64,000 nucleotides of DNA from Paenibacillus sp. JZ16 (GCF_015326965.1 NZ_CP017659.1:1488001-1552000), one strand, 5' to 3'. Positions 18,165-29,868 are shown, counted from the first letter of the stretch. The notes: generated by a model not told the origin, from the sequence alone. A program made the numbers and translations.

Positions 18165-18180
18165 CATGAGTTTCGTTTAT

Positions 18181-18558
18181 CTATTTCTCTGCTGAGAAGC
18201 TTGCTTTTCCTAAAGGAGTCCGATGCATTCTCCTAGATGCTCCCCAATCATGTATCACATTTAGGACCTCTTCAAATTCTCTACCTTGGTCTGTCAATGA
18301 ATACTCCACGGTAACCGGCATAGTCGGCAATACCTGACGGCTAATGATGCCGTTTTGCTCCAGATGCCTCAGAATCACTGTCAATGATTGCGTGCTGATA
18401 TTGCCCAAACTCCGACGCAAGCGGTTAAACCGCTGGGGACCATCATGCAGTTCACCGATTACGTGAACCGCGCGTTTCACTGCCACTATTTTTAAAACCT
18501 CGCCGATAACCTCCGTACATGCCTCATAATCCTCACGATGCTCTGAACGATCGCTCAA
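18181..18558 (-). CDS. HxlR-family winged-helix regulator
   Basis: 125 residues. The family pattern is clear: GELHDGPQRFNRLRRSLGNI (recognition region), LTVILRHLEQNGIISRQV and VEYSLTDQGREFEEVL. A single Cys near residue 14 sits at the N-terminal position used as a thiol switch in redox-sensing HxlR proteins such as YodB, so a redox or electrophile signal is possible. The start is TTG at 18558 with GGTGG upstream. It is divergent from the MFS efflux gene across about 240 bases, and probably controls it. Confidence 0.88.
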   Translation of the reverse strand: MSDRSEHREDYEACTEVIGEVLKIVAVKRAVHVIGELHDGPQRFNRLRRSLGNISTQSLTVILRHLEQNGIISRQVLPTMPVTVEYSLTDQGREFEEVLNVIHDWGASRRMHRTPLGKASFSAEK

Positions 18559-18739
18559 GTCATCACCACCCTAACGTAAAGTAAGTTGGTCTATATTAAA
18601 TGATCTAATCAATAAATATTGCCTACTGTTATTGTTGATTTAGAGTCATTATAATTTGGCACATAGCTGTGATCAAGGTGCAAACTTGAATACTGCATCA
18701 CGTATCACCTGGAATCGCGCGATTCTCTTTCTGAATGGG

Positions 18740-18761
18740 GTCACATATCCGGAGATGTGAC
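18740..18761. promoter_or_regulatory. 7-bp inverted repeat in the MFS leader
   Basis: GTCACAT (18740-18746) and ATGTGAC (18755-18761) with an eight-base spacer, about 35 bases before the MFS start. It may be the operator of the divergent HxlR regulator or a leader hairpin. Confidence 0.4.
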
Positions 18762-18796
18762 TTCGAACAAAAAAATATAACAGGAGGAGACAATAC

Positions 18797-20248
18797 ATGT
18801 CGACCACCATTACTACCATAAAAGAAATTCGCGCACCCTTATTCGCTATCATCATTGGCATGTTTATGGTCCTACTTAATATGACAGCCATGAATGTAGC
18901 CATTCCTAATCTAATGAATTCCTTTCAAAGCTCGTTATCTTTTATGCAATGGGCGACCACGGGTTATATTCTTGCCGAAGCGGCCATCATTCCGGTAGCC
19001 GGCTGGCTGGCTGATCGTTTTGGCAGCAGGCGCATGTTTATCCTGGCAATCTTCATTTTTACAATCTGCTCTATTCTGTGCGCACTCTCGGTCAACGCAG
19101 AGCAATTTATACTATTTCGTGTACTTCAAGGTTTAGGAGGAGGTATAGTCATGCCCATTGGTTATGCCATTGTCTTTCAGATCAGTCCTCCTGATAAGGT
19201 AGGAACCGTAATGGGATCGTACTTGGGCGTTCCCATTCTTATTGCACCAGCCATCGGACCCGTGTTTGCCGGGTGGTTGGTGGATAACGTTAGCTGGCCC
19301 TTTTTATTCTGGGTGAATGTACCTGTAGGCTTATTAGGAATCTGGTTTGGACTACGCTATCTTCCTAAACTGAAGAGTCAGACTCAAGCTAAGCTGGATA
19401 AACTCGGAATGATTTTTGGTCCAATCGCTTTTGCCGCCCTCGTCTATGGCGTGAATCAAGCGGGCGATGCCGGATGGGGCTCCATACAGACCATTATCGG
19501 CCTTGCGGTTGGTGTTGCGGCTCTTCTACTATTCATCCTGATTGAACTTGGAAATAGCGAGCCGCTCCTTGAGTTGCGAGTGTTCCGCTCCAAGTCTTTT
19601 ACAAGTGCTATGTTAATTCTATGGATAACAGCCGCTGCATTCTATGGAAACTTCTTTCTGGTTCCCGTTTATCTCCAGCAGGTGAAAGGACTTAATGCTT
19701 TTGATACTGGGCTTCTCATGATATCACCTGCTATTGCCAGTATCGTACTCATGCAGATTGGTGGACGTATGTATGATCGGTTTCGTAGTGTAAAGCTGCT
19801 TGTTATTATCGGTACTGCACTTCTTGGTCTGGGAGCATTCTTGCTCTTTACGGATTCATTTGGCAGAGGAACGGGAATCATCCTTGTCGCCATGACCTTA
19901 GCCGGATCCGGCCATGCATTATATGCTATGTCTTTGAACGCCTTCGTTATGAACGCTGCACCGCAAGGATTAATCAACCGTGTGACATCCCTAAACAATG
20001 CTTCACAGCAAGTTGTGGGCTCCTTTGCCGTGGCTGTCTTCTCAACATTGTTGACAACCCGTATTTCGGCCTCTTCTCATTCCGTACCGAAAGTCGATGC
20101 TTGGGCTGATGCGTTCTCGTTTACATTCCTTGTTGTGATGACTGTGGCCGCTCTTGGGGTCGTCATGGGGTTATTGCTCCTTAAGCCGTGGGAACAAGTG
20201 GATAAACCCATCGATCAGCAACAGCATAATAAGATGACGGGCGGATAA
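18797..20248 (+). CDS. MFS multidrug efflux transporter, DHA2 (14-helix) family
   Basis: 483 residues, about 14 membrane helices. Motif A of drug/H+ antiporters is visible as GWLADRFGSRRMF, and the DHA2 motif C-like region as GSYLGVPILIAPAIGPVFAGWLV. The start at 18797 has AGGAGG upstream. Such proteins exchange protons for hydrophobic or cationic drugs at the cytoplasmic membrane. The divergent HxlR gene is the likely repressor. The substrate cannot be predicted. Confidence 0.92.
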   Translation: MSTTITTIKEIRAPLFAIIIGMFMVLLNMTAMNVAIPNLMNSFQSSLSFMQWATTGYILAEAAIIPVAGWLADRFGSRRMFILAIFIFTICSILCALSVNAEQFILFRVLQGLGGGIVMPIGYAIVFQISPPDKVGTVMGSYLGVPILIAPAIGPVFAGWLVDNVSWPFLFWVNVPVGLLGIWFGLRYLPKLKSQTQAKLDKLGMIFGPIAFAALVYGVNQAGDAGWGSIQTIIGLAVGVAALLLFILIELGNSEPLLELRVFRSKSFTSAMLILWITAAAFYGNFFLVPVYLQQVKGLNAFDTGLLMISPAIASIVLMQIGGRMYDRFRSVKLLVIIGTALLGLGAFLLFTDSFGRGTGIILVAMTLAGSGHALYAMSLNAFVMNAAPQGLINRVTSLNNASQQVVGSFAVAVFSTLLTTRISASSHSVPKVDAWADAFSFTFLVVMTVAALGVVMGLLLLKPWEQVDKPIDQQQHNKMTGG

Positions 20249-20257
20249 ACAAGAATA

Positions 20258-20283
20258 AGAATCCCCCTCAATAGGGGGATTCT
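20258..20283. terminator. Intrinsic hairpin after the MFS gene
   Basis: AGAATCCCCCT (20258-20268), loop CAAT, AGGGGGATTCT (20273-20283): an 11-bp perfect stem just after the MFS stop. The U-tract is poor, but the stem lies between convergent genes. Confidence 0.7.
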
Positions 20284-20318
20284 GCATTATAAAACGATTA
20301 TAGCGTGCTTACTTTCAC

Positions 20319-22199
<1,881 letters not shown>

Positions 22200-22393
22200 C
22201 AACTTCCACACTCCTTGTTTCTGTTCTTGTAGGTGCACACTCTGGTAGAAATATACCATCTTACCCGGGCGGTGCCCTATACACAGAAACAACATCTTTT
22301 TATCCGATTGCAACATGCTGGCGTATTGAATCCGGACCGGCAAAGCGATTATCATAGAGAAAAGTCCGTTTTGAGGAGGAGGCCTGGTCGCAG

Positions 22394-23254
22394 ATGATCT
22401 TCCAGTTGATGGCGCCGCCGTTGCCCCACTATATCATTTGTGGAGAAGATACCTATCAGGTAGGAGACAAACATCCGGATCGCTATAACATTGGGGTCTT
22501 TGATCTGATTCTGGTGACAAAAGGGGCGCTTTTCCTGGAGGAGAACGGTGCTGCTTACAGGGTGAAGGCCGGCTGCTACTTTATTCTTAGACCGGATGCA
22601 GCCCACCGGACATTTGAGCCCTGTCAGGAGGAAACCCACTTTTATTGGCTGCATTTTCAGACGCTAGGGTCTTGGATTGAAACAGAGGAGCTCACCCTTT
22701 TTGCCTTATCGCAAACCGATCAGCCTTATGTGCAGATCGAGCGTTTCTCTTTTTATATACCCAAGTATGGAGAGCTGCCTTCGATAGAGCAGGCGAAACT
22801 CCTGTTAGAGCAATTGCAGAACCTTCAGTCATCGTCTTCTTCCGCGGCACGCTGGAAACAGGAGCAGCTGCTGCATGAGCTGCTCCTGCTGCTTCAAGCC
22901 GAAGAGGACGGGATCCAGCATCAGAATCCTCAATATGCCATAGCCGAACGAACCGCCAACTATTTGAGACAACATTACAAAGAACCGGTTAGCTATCAGA
23001 GATTATCCGAGGCCATGCACTTCCACCAGAACTATCTGTCGATCTGCATGAAAAAAACGTTCGGCTGTACGCCCCTGGAATTTCTAACACGGCATCGGAT
23101 CGAACAAGCCAAGCGACTATTGATCCACACCAACGATCCGATCGGACGCATTGCCGAAGAATCCGGATTCGGTTCTTTTCCGTATTTCATTCGCAGCTTT
23201 ATTCGGTATACAGGCTTCAAACCCAAATCCTTTAGGCAGAAATACCGTTCCTAA
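22394..23254 (+). CDS. AraC-family transcriptional regulator
   Basis: 286 residues: an N-terminal cupin-like sensor (GALFLEENGAAYRVKAGCYF, residues about 40-60) and a C-terminal double helix-turn-helix (YQRLSEAMHFHQNYLSICMK and IGRIAEESGFGSFPYFIRSF, ending TGFKPKSFRQKYR). It is divergent from the GH127 gene across about 195 bases, so it is the likely activator of that gene in response to an arabinose-containing sugar. No transporter lies alongside. Confidence 0.92.
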   Translation: MIFQLMAPPLPHYIICGEDTYQVGDKHPDRYNIGVFDLILVTKGALFLEENGAAYRVKAGCYFILRPDAAHRTFEPCQEETHFYWLHFQTLGSWIETEELTLFALSQTDQPYVQIERFSFYIPKYGELPSIEQAKLLLEQLQNLQSSSSSAARWKQEQLLHELLLLLQAEEDGIQHQNPQYAIAERTANYLRQHYKEPVSYQRLSEAMHFHQNYLSICMKKTFGCTPLEFLTRHRIEQAKRLLIHTNDPIGRIAEESGFGSFPYFIRSFIRYTGFKPKSFRQKYRS

Positions 23255-23280
23255 CAAAGCGTTCACAACACCTCGGTTGC

Positions 23281-24075
23281 TTAGAATACGCTTCGTACCA
23301 AGCCCCCGTCGATTCGAAGCGCTGAACCGTTAATCGCCGAGGATTTGGGACTGCTGAGATACGCAACAAAATCCGCAATCTCCTCCGGTCGAATCAATCG
23401 CTGAATGATGGAAGTCGGCCGATTCTCCTTCATAAACCGCTGCTCTGCTTCTTCGATCGAAAGATCCTCATCCGGATATAGCGTATTCAGCATCGTTTCA
23501 ACGCCTTCCGTAAGCGTGGAGCCAGGCATGACGGTATTCACCGTGACGCGGGTCCCTGTCGTCAGCTCAGCCAAGCTTCGGGAAAGGGACAGCTGCATCG
23601 TCTTGGTTGCGCTGTAATGTGCCATCTCCTGGGACGGCATGATGGCCGCTTCACTCGCGATAAATATAATTCGACCTTCATTGCGATTGATCATATTCTT
23701 CAAATAGTGCCGGGTTAAGCGAACTCCGCTCATGATATTGGTCTCGAAGAACCTGAACCAATCCGCATCAGGGATATCGAAAAATTCGGCAGGCTCAAAT
23801 ATCCCCAAATTATTGATCAGAATATCAACGACCGGAGCAGCTTCCCTGACCTGATGACAGCCCTCCTCCGTTCCGAGATCCGCCACGGCAATACGCAGCT
23901 CGGCATCCGGATGCACAGCGTGAATATCATGGATCGTCTGTTTTACTTTGTCCTCATGTCTTCCATTTATAATGACGGACGCTCCCTCGGCTGCAAGCGA
24001 CATGGCAATCGCTTTGCCGATGCCGGACGTCGAGCCTGTTACCAATGCGACTTTTCCCTTCAGATCCAAATTCAT
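23281..24075 (-). CDS. Short-chain dehydrogenase/reductase (SDR)
   Basis: 264 residues, classical SDR. The cofactor motif is VTGSTSGIGKAIA (TGxxxGIG), NNLG stands for the NNAG motif, and the catalytic YSATK sits after the IFIASEAAIMPS Ser segment. The Arg in INGRHEDK after the second strand suggests NADP(H) preference (inference). Start has AAGGAG upstream. It lies next to an aldo/keto reductase in the same orientation, about 118 bases apart. Substrate unknown. Confidence 0.9.
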   Translation of the reverse strand: MNLDLKGKVALVTGSTSGIGKAIAMSLAAEGASVIINGRHEDKVKQTIHDIHAVHPDAELRIAVADLGTEEGCHQVREAAPVVDILINNLGIFEPAEFFDIPDADWFRFFETNIMSGVRLTRHYLKNMINRNEGRIIFIASEAAIMPSQEMAHYSATKTMQLSLSRSLAELTTGTRVTVNTVMPGSTLTEGVETMLNTLYPDEDLSIEEAEQRFMKENRPTSIIQRLIRPEEIADFVAYLSSPKSSAINGSALRIDGGLVRSVF

Positions 24076-24193
24076 TAAACATCTCTCCTTCCGTTATGTA
24101 GGAATGACTCTCCCGATTCCCGTCGTTACCGCCCGAGGTTCAGGAGAGCCACAATATTCATTAAACTTCTGTCCTTACTTAAACGCAGATTCC

Positions 24194-25039
24194 TTAGAAA
24201 TCAAAATTGTCCGGATCCGGTCCCACCCTGTGATTTTGATTCAAACTATCGATGCGCTGCATATCCTCAGCGGACAATTCAAAATCAAAGATATCCGCAT
24301 TCTCGGCGATCCGATGTTCTTTGGTCGATTTCGGAATCGTGACAACGCCGTTTTGTAAATCCCAACGAAGAATAATCTGCGCGATGGATTTATGATACTT
24401 CTCAGCAATGTGCTGAAGATCCTCTTGATCCAGCAGCTGTCCTTGCATTAATGGAGACCATGCTTCAAGCTGAATTCCATTCGCCTGGCAGTACGCCTGC
24501 AGTTTTTTTTGCGTTAGTCTTGGATGATATTCCACCTGGTTCACCATCGGTTTAATTTCCGTTTCCTTCATTAAACGCTCCAGATGATGGATCTGGAAAT
24601 TGCTCACGCCAATGGCTTTAACGCGTCCTTCCTTGTACAACGTTTCTAACGCCTTCCACGCATCTATATATTTCCCTTCAACCGGCCAGTGTATAAGGTA
24701 CAAATCCAAATATTCCAGACCCAGCTTTCGCAGACTTTCATCGTATGCCTTCAATGTCGATTCATAACCGAGATCGGCATTCCATACTTTAGATGTGACA
24801 AACAGATCTTCCCGTTTAATTCCGGCAGCTTCCAAGCCCTCGCGAATGCCTTGTCCAACGCCTTCTTCATTGCCGTATATGGCGGCAGTGTCTATGCTCC
24901 GATATCCATGCTGGATGGCCGTGCGAACGGCATTCACCAGCTCCGGTCCTTCTTCTACTTTAAATACGCCAAGTCCAAACCAAGGCATGTTAACTCCATT
25001 ATATAAAGTGGTTGTATCTTGTAAGTGTTGTGCTGTCAT
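24194..25039 (-). CDS. Aldo/keto reductase
   Basis: 281 residues, full AKR length. The signature GYRSIDTAAIYGNEEGVGQGI contains the catalytic Asp and Tyr, LDLYLIHWPVEGK the catalytic His region, and the cofactor-binding tail is VVTIPKSTKEHRI. Closest in style to Bacillus YtbE/YvgN-type reductases of glyoxals and aldehydes with NADPH. GGAGG precedes the ATG at 25039. It is co-directional with the SDR and an MFS gene and downstream of a divergent HxlR regulator, a common detoxification arrangement. Confidence 0.93.
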   Translation of the reverse strand: MTAQHLQDTTTLYNGVNMPWFGLGVFKVEEGPELVNAVRTAIQHGYRSIDTAAIYGNEEGVGQGIREGLEAAGIKREDLFVTSKVWNADLGYESTLKAYDESLRKLGLEYLDLYLIHWPVEGKYIDAWKALETLYKEGRVKAIGVSNFQIHHLERLMKETEIKPMVNQVEYHPRLTQKKLQAYCQANGIQLEAWSPLMQGQLLDQEDLQHIAEKYHKSIAQIILRWDLQNGVVTIPKSTKEHRIAENADIFDFELSAEDMQRIDSLNQNHRVGPDPDNFDF

Positions 25040-25148
25040 GTTGATAAACCTCCGAACATTTTTTTGTTTTTGTTGTAAAAAAGTTAGCCTATACTGCAGT
25101 ATCCCCGATAATACGCTTAGACATCACCTCCCTTCATAAAATGATCAT

Positions 25149-26354
25149 TTAGGCCGCTTGCTTACTCGGCTTATCCGTCTCCTTCCGTTCCAGCTTCAAG
25201 CTCCATCCGGTGAGAACCACCGCGCCGAGCACCATCAGCGCCCCGATCCATGCCGTATGAATCAGGCCCATGGAATTCGTGATTAAGCCGCCCAGAAAAG
25301 CGCCAATGGCGATGCCGGCATTAAATGCGGCAATGTTCAGCGCGGAAGCCATATTCACAGCCCCCGGTGCAAACCGTTCAGCCAGCATGACGACATAAAC
25401 CTGTAGTCCCGGCACATTCATGAAAGCCAAAAATCCCATGAGAAAAATCGTGATCAGTCCGGCCACTTGAAACGGTGCGGTAAACGTAAGCGTGATCAGC
25501 ACCAGCGCTTGGGCGATGAACATATAGAATAGTGCTCGAAGCGGGTTGCGATTGGCTGCCTTTCCACCGATCACATTACCGACTGCAATGGCGATCCCGT
25601 ATACCAGCAGGATGATGGCCACCGTATTTTCCTTGAAGCCTGTTATATCCTGCAGCAATGGGGATAAATAAGTGAAGACAACGAAGGTCCCCCCATAACC
25701 GAGGGCCGTAATCAGGAGCATAAGCAGCAGTCTTCCATTCGTCAGCAATTTAGCCTGGTCACGGAATGAAGTGCGTTCTCCCTTAGGCAAGTCGGAAGGG
25801 ACCAGGATACTGTTCGCGATCAACGCAACAATACCGACCACGACAATGGCGACAAAAGCAAGTCTCCAGCCCCACTGTTGACCTATAAACGTACCAAGCG
25901 GAACGCCGGTAACCGTCGCTACCGTCAGCCCCGTAAACATAATGGAGATCGCGGATGCCCTGCGATTCTCAGGCACCACGCTTGCGGCAATGATCGAGCC
26001 GATCGACATAAATACGCCATGCGAAAAGGCCGAAAATACACGTGCTGCAAGCAGGATACCAATGGAAGATGCGCCCGCTGCCAAGCTGTTACCAATAATA
26101 AAAATGATCATAATCCAGAGCAGCAAAGTCTTCCTGGACATCCTTGATGTCAGCGACGTTAGGATCGGCGCACCGAAAGTAACGCCAAGCGCATACATCG
26201 AAACGGTCAATCCGGCGGTCGTGACGGATATGTTCATATCCTCCGCAATCAACGGCAGCAGCCCTACGCTGATAAATTCCGTAGTTCCGATGGCGAAGGC
26301 ACTGACGGCAAGCGCCAGCAGCGCCAGCATACTTCTTTTTTTATCGATCATCAT
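25149..26354 (-). CDS. MFS transporter, DHA1 family (AraJ/YdhP-like efflux)
   Basis: 401 residues, 12 membrane helices. The start is typical of AraJ/PbuE-type exporters (AIGTTEFISVGLLPLIAEDM), with LTSRMSRKTLLLW as motif A and ATVTGVPLGTFIGQQWGW as motif C-like region. It is divergent from an HxlR regulator (26547) that probably controls it. The exported substrate cannot be predicted; the family handles sugars, purines and drugs. Confidence 0.9.
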   Translation of the reverse strand: MMIDKKRSMLALLALAVSAFAIGTTEFISVGLLPLIAEDMNISVTTAGLTVSMYALGVTFGAPILTSLTSRMSRKTLLLWIMIIFIIGNSLAAGASSIGILLAARVFSAFSHGVFMSIGSIIAASVVPENRRASAISIMFTGLTVATVTGVPLGTFIGQQWGWRLAFVAIVVVGIVALIANSILVPSDLPKGERTSFRDQAKLLTNGRLLLMLLITALGYGGTFVVFTYLSPLLQDITGFKENTVAIILLVYGIAIAVGNVIGGKAANRNPLRALFYMFIAQALVLITLTFTAPFQVAGLITIFLMGFLAFMNVPGLQVYVVMLAERFAPGAVNMASALNIAAFNAGIAIGAFLGGLITNSMGLIHTAWIGALMVLGAVVLTGWSLKLERKETDKPSKQAA

Positions 26355-26469
26355 GATGTTGATATTTCCCCCTATCCTATTCTCTTGCTTATATATTGTA
26401 AAAATATTGAGTATGGTGTAATCCAGCTGGCAAATGCTATTATGATCTATATCATTTCTTGTGTGAAGA

Positions 26470-26518
26470 ACGTACTTTTTTGTAATGTAGGTACCTGACA
26501 GTACCCTAGGTACTTTTT
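26470..26518. promoter_or_regulatory. Repeats in the MFS/HxlR divergent promoter region
   Basis: GTACTTTTT occurs twice (about 26470 and 26509), flanking TAGGTAC-N6-GTACCCTA, an imperfect inverted repeat. The cluster lies immediately upstream of the HxlR start and is the likely autoregulatory operator. Confidence 0.4.
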
Positions 26519-26546
26519 AGTGCCTATGAAGAATAGGAGGATGAAT

Positions 26547-26951
26547 ATGCAAACGAAGAAATACAACATCGCCGTCGAAGCGACATTGGAAGTGATCGGG
26601 GGTAAATGGAAATGCGTGATCCTCTGCCATCTGACCCATGGCCGTAAAAGAACCAATGAGCTGAAGCGTCTCATGCCGCACATCACCCAAAAAATGTTGA
26701 CGCAGCAGCTGCGGGAGCTGGAGGACGACGGTGTGATCAATCGGATTATTCATAATCAAGTACCGCCTAAAGTGGAATATGAGCTGAGCGAGTACGGCAT
26801 GAGTTTGAGCGGAATTCTGGATATGCTCTGTGCATGGGGCGAAAATCATATTACGAAGGTATACGGGGACAAATTCAGCGTGCTTGAGGACAGTATCCTG
26901 AATGATAAACTGAAAGTCTCGGACGAGCCCACAACCACAGATGCACGCTAG
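26547..26951 (+). CDS. HxlR-family winged-helix regulator
   Basis: About 134 residues from ATG 26547, chosen because AGGAGG lies six bases upstream. The family core reads LEVIGGKWKCVILCHLTHG, ELKRLMPHITQKMLTQQLRELEDDG and VEYELSEYGMSL. Cys residues follow the GGKWK motif (KCVILCHL) and might act as redox sensors. Divergent from the MFS exporter, with repeats in between. Probably responds to an electrophile or drug and also serves the two reductases beyond. Confidence 0.9.
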   Translation: MQTKKYNIAVEATLEVIGGKWKCVILCHLTHGRKRTNELKRLMPHITQKMLTQQLRELEDDGVINRIIHNQVPPKVEYELSEYGMSLSGILDMLCAWGENHITKVYGDKFSVLEDSILNDKLKVSDEPTTTDAR

Positions 26952-26984
26952 ACTTGATTTATAAGCACTCTTGATACAAATAGC

Positions 26985-27020
26985 AAGGGCAAGGTCCGTG
27001 ATCACGGACCTTGCCCTTTT
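26985..27020. terminator. Bidirectional terminator after the HxlR gene
   Basis: A perfect 34-bp palindrome (arms AAGGGCAAGGTCCGTGA at 26985-27001) followed by T and preceded by A-rich sequence. It separates the HxlR gene from the convergent siderophore operon. Confidence 0.8.
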
Positions 27021-27120
27021 CATATTCTCTCTATGTTATCAAACCATAAGATCAATTCAGGGAATGAAAGAAATGTAATGCCCTCCTGCACATTCCATGC
27101 GTAAGCACCGAGACCGCTGA

Positions 27121-28119
27121 CTATTTCGCGTTCTCTTTCTCTTTTTGGCTGACGATCATTTCCGTCACTTCCTCAGCCTGGGCCAGGACAGCAATGGGAT
27201 CAAACGGCCAGAACCGTTTGGCATCGAGATAAAACACGCGATCCTGTTTGACGGCCTCAATCGAAGTCCACACCTTGTCCTTCTTATCCAACTCGGCACC
27301 GTTAGACTCATCAAAGAAGATATAATCGCCTGCGTAATCATTCAGAACTTCCAGGGAAACCTCTTTGTAAGTCACGTTGGCATCAATCAATTCTTTTTGA
27401 ATCGTTGCCGGAGGCGTTAATTGAAGCTCCTTGTATATTGCCAATCCTCCCCGATAAATGCCGTCGCCGTACAGGTAGAAGGTTTTGCCGAAAGCGCCAA
27501 AGATGGAAAAAGTTTCACCCTCTTCAATAACGCCATTCACTTTCGCGCGCAGTTCTTCTATTTTCTTATCAAATTCAGCGAGCCATTCCTTCGCTTCTAC
27601 TTCTTTGCCAAGAATAGCACCCAATCCCTCTACTTCTTCGTGCACGCTTCGATAGGTTTCATAAGGCAAAATGACCGTCGGCGCGATTTTAGACAGCTTC
27701 TCGAAAACTTCCGGATCGGAGTTAGCGCTGATAATCAGGTCAGGGTTCAGTTCCACTATCTTTTCCGGAGCGCTTTCCCCCGTATTTTCTATGCCCTCAA
27801 TCTTGTCTTGGATATGGACGTTCTCGAGATCCGTCGCTGTCGCGCCGACCGGCTTTTCTCCGAGCAGCAATAAGGTAGGTAAATATGCATCGACTACAAT
27901 TCGCTGTGGATCGGCGGGATACTCGATCGGACCATGAATCGTATCCACCTTTCTAGTCGTAGGAGCTGCGGCTTCAGTCTGGGGCTTGTCCGCGCCTGCA
28001 GCTGTTTCGCCTGAAGAACCCGCTTCGTTGGTGGTATTTCCATTCCCGCCACATGCGGAAATCAAGAACGAACATAGGATGAGCATGGAGAGAGTTACCC
28101 GAAATTTAGATGTGAACAT
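27121..28119 (-). CDS. Iron-siderophore-binding lipoprotein
   Basis: 332 residues with a lipoprotein signal (LSMLILCSFLISAC, Cys23), a Ser/Thr/Ala-rich tether and a TroA/FeuA-type class III binding domain (PADPQRIVVDAYLPTLLLLG; KIVELNPDLIISANSD; FFDESNGAEL). It captures Fe(III)-siderophore outside the cell for the FecCD permeases encoded upstream in the same operon. Resembles B. subtilis YfiY/FeuA. Siderophore type not predictable. Confidence 0.92.
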   Translation of the reverse strand: MFTSKFRVTLSMLILCSFLISACGGNGNTTNEAGSSGETAAGADKPQTEAAAPTTRKVDTIHGPIEYPADPQRIVVDAYLPTLLLLGEKPVGATATDLENVHIQDKIEGIENTGESAPEKIVELNPDLIISANSDPEVFEKLSKIAPTVILPYETYRSVHEEVEGLGAILGKEVEAKEWLAEFDKKIEELRAKVNGVIEEGETFSIFGAFGKTFYLYGDGIYRGGLAIYKELQLTPPATIQKELIDANVTYKEVSLEVLNDYAGDYIFFDESNGAELDKKDKVWTSIEAVKQDRVFYLDAKRFWPFDPIAVLAQAEEVTEMIVSQKEKENAK

Positions 28120-28152
28120 AGTTTCATCCTCCTCATAAAGTTTAAGCTTGGA

Positions 28153-29868
28153 TCAAGCACCGAATTGAGCCCGATGCAATCGGCTGTATATACCATGCGC
28201 TGCGAGCAGATCTTCATGGATACCTTGTTCGGCGATACCTTTGTCTGCAACAACCACAATGCGGTCTGCATTCTTGATCGTTGCTAGTCGGTGTGCAATC
28301 ACCAGGGTCGTACGTCCCTCCGACAGTTCGGCCAGCGCCTGCTGAATCGCCGCTTCGGTCTCCGCATCCAATGCAGACGTTGCTTCGTCCAAAATAAGAA
28401 TCGGCGGATTCTTGAGGAACATCCGGGCGATCGACAGGCGCTGTTTCTGTCCGCCGGACAGCTTAACGCCTCTCTCGCCAATTAAGGTGTCCAGCCCATC
28501 CGGAAGCGAAGCGACCAGATCCTCAAGCTGGGCACGGCTCACGGCTTTCATAATGTCGCTATCTGCAGCATCCAGTCGGCCATAAGCAATGTTTTCGCGA
28601 ATGCTGCCATCAAACAGGAATACATCCTGCTGCACGATGCCAATATGGGAACGAAGGGATTGCAGCGTCATGTCCCGGATATCGATTCCGTCAATCGTAA
28701 TCCGGCCAGCAGCAGTATCATAGAAACGCGGCAGCAGAGAACACAGGGTGGTCTTGCCCGCTCCGGACGGACCCACAAGCGCAACAGTTTCACCAGCTCG
28801 AATCGATAAATCAACATCCTGCAGCACTTGATCTTTGTTCTCGTAACCGAAGGATATCCCGTGAAAGGCAATGTCTCCCCGCAAATGGTTAACTGGCTTG
28901 GCACCCGGCGAATCCGCAACGTCCGGTTCACTCTCAAGCAGCTCCAAATACCGCTTAAAACCGGCGATTCCCTTCGGATACATCTCAATCACCGCATTGA
29001 TCTGTTTAATCGGACCAAGGAACACGTTGGACAGCATGACAAAAGCGATAAATTCCCCGTTGGTCATCCGCCCTTCGATTACGAACCAAGTACCGCACAC
29101 CAAAACGAACAGGGAGATGAATTTCATCAGGATAAAGCTGATCGAAGAGTTCCAAGCCATGATGCGGTAAGCAACCAGCTTCGTTAAGCGGAAGCGGTTG
29201 TTGTTCTCCGCGAAACGAGCCATTTCATGCTCCTCATTCGAGAAGGCTTGTACCACTCGGATACCGCTGACGTTGTTCTCCACCCGTGCGTTGTAATCGG
29301 CAATATCGGAGAACATGCGCTTGAACGCAGCCGACATTTTCCCGCTGAAATACAGCGATAGATAGACCATCAATGGAACAATCACAAACGTCATCACCGC
29401 GAGCTCCCAGTTAAGTCCGAGCATGATGCCCAAAGCTCCGGCAAGCGTCATGACGGCGATGAACAGATCTTCCGGACCGTGGTGGGCAATTTCTCCGATA
29501 TCCATCAAATCGTTTGTCATCCGCGAGACTAGATGTCCCGTCTTGTTGTTGTCAAAAAAACGGAAGGATTGCTTCTGAACCCGATCAAACAGTTTTTTGC
29601 GCATATCCGTCTCAATGTTGATGCCGAGTTTATGCCCCCAATAGGTGACGACGTAATGCAAGAAGGAACTGACAACATAAATGCCGAGTAGACCCAGACA
29701 AGCGTATAAGATCCACTTCCAGTTGCCGCTTGGCAGCAAGTCGTCAATCACGCGGTTGACGGCAACCGGGAATATCAATTCAAGTAAAGCCGCAAAGATA
29801 GCGCAGCAAAAATCCAGGATAAACAGCCCTTTATAAGGCTTGTAATAGGAAAAAAATCGACGCAGCAT
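28153..29868 (-). CDS. ABC exporter (fused membrane domain and ATPase) within the siderophore operon
   Basis: 571 residues from ATG 29868 (AAGGAGG five bases upstream; an upstream in-frame start at 29937 lacks one). Six-helix type IV exporter domain (residues 1-310), then an ATPase with Walker A GPSGAGKTT, Q-loop VQQDVFLFDG, signature LSGGQKQR and Walker B ILILDEATSALD. These half-size proteins form homodimers that export lipids, peptides or siderophores. Its location between iron-siderophore permeases and the binding protein suggests export of a siderophore or processing of the iron complex, as with IrtAB-like systems. That role is inference. Confidence 0.9.
   Translation of the reverse strand: MLRRFFSYYKPYKGLFILDFCCAIFAALLELIFPVAVNRVIDDLLPSGNWKWILYACLGLLGIYVVSSFLHYVVTYWGHKLGINIETDMRKKLFDRVQKQSFRFFDNNKTGHLVSRMTNDLMDIGEIAHHGPEDLFIAVMTLAGALGIMLGLNWELAVMTFVIVPLMVYLSLYFSGKMSAAFKRMFSDIADYNARVENNVSGIRVVQAFSNEEHEMARFAENNNRFRLTKLVAYRIMAWNSSISFILMKFISLFVLVCGTWFVIEGRMTNGEFIAFVMLSNVFLGPIKQINAVIEMYPKGIAGFKRYLELLESEPDVADSPGAKPVNHLRGDIAFHGISFGYENKDQVLQDVDLSIRAGETVALVGPSGAGKTTLCSLLPRFYDTAAGRITIDGIDIRDMTLQSLRSHIGIVQQDVFLFDGSIRENIAYGRLDAADSDIMKAVSRAQLEDLVASLPDGLDTLIGERGVKLSGGQKQRLSIARMFLKNPPILILDEATSALDAETEAAIQQALAELSEGRTTLVIAHRLATIKNADRIVVVADKGIAEQGIHEDLLAAHGIYSRLHRAQFGA

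Noticed and set aside
18797..20248. Treating the DHA2 exporter and the APH-fold kinase as acquired antibiotic-resistance genes
   Set aside because: Both belong to broad families with many housekeeping members, and there is no mobile-element context.
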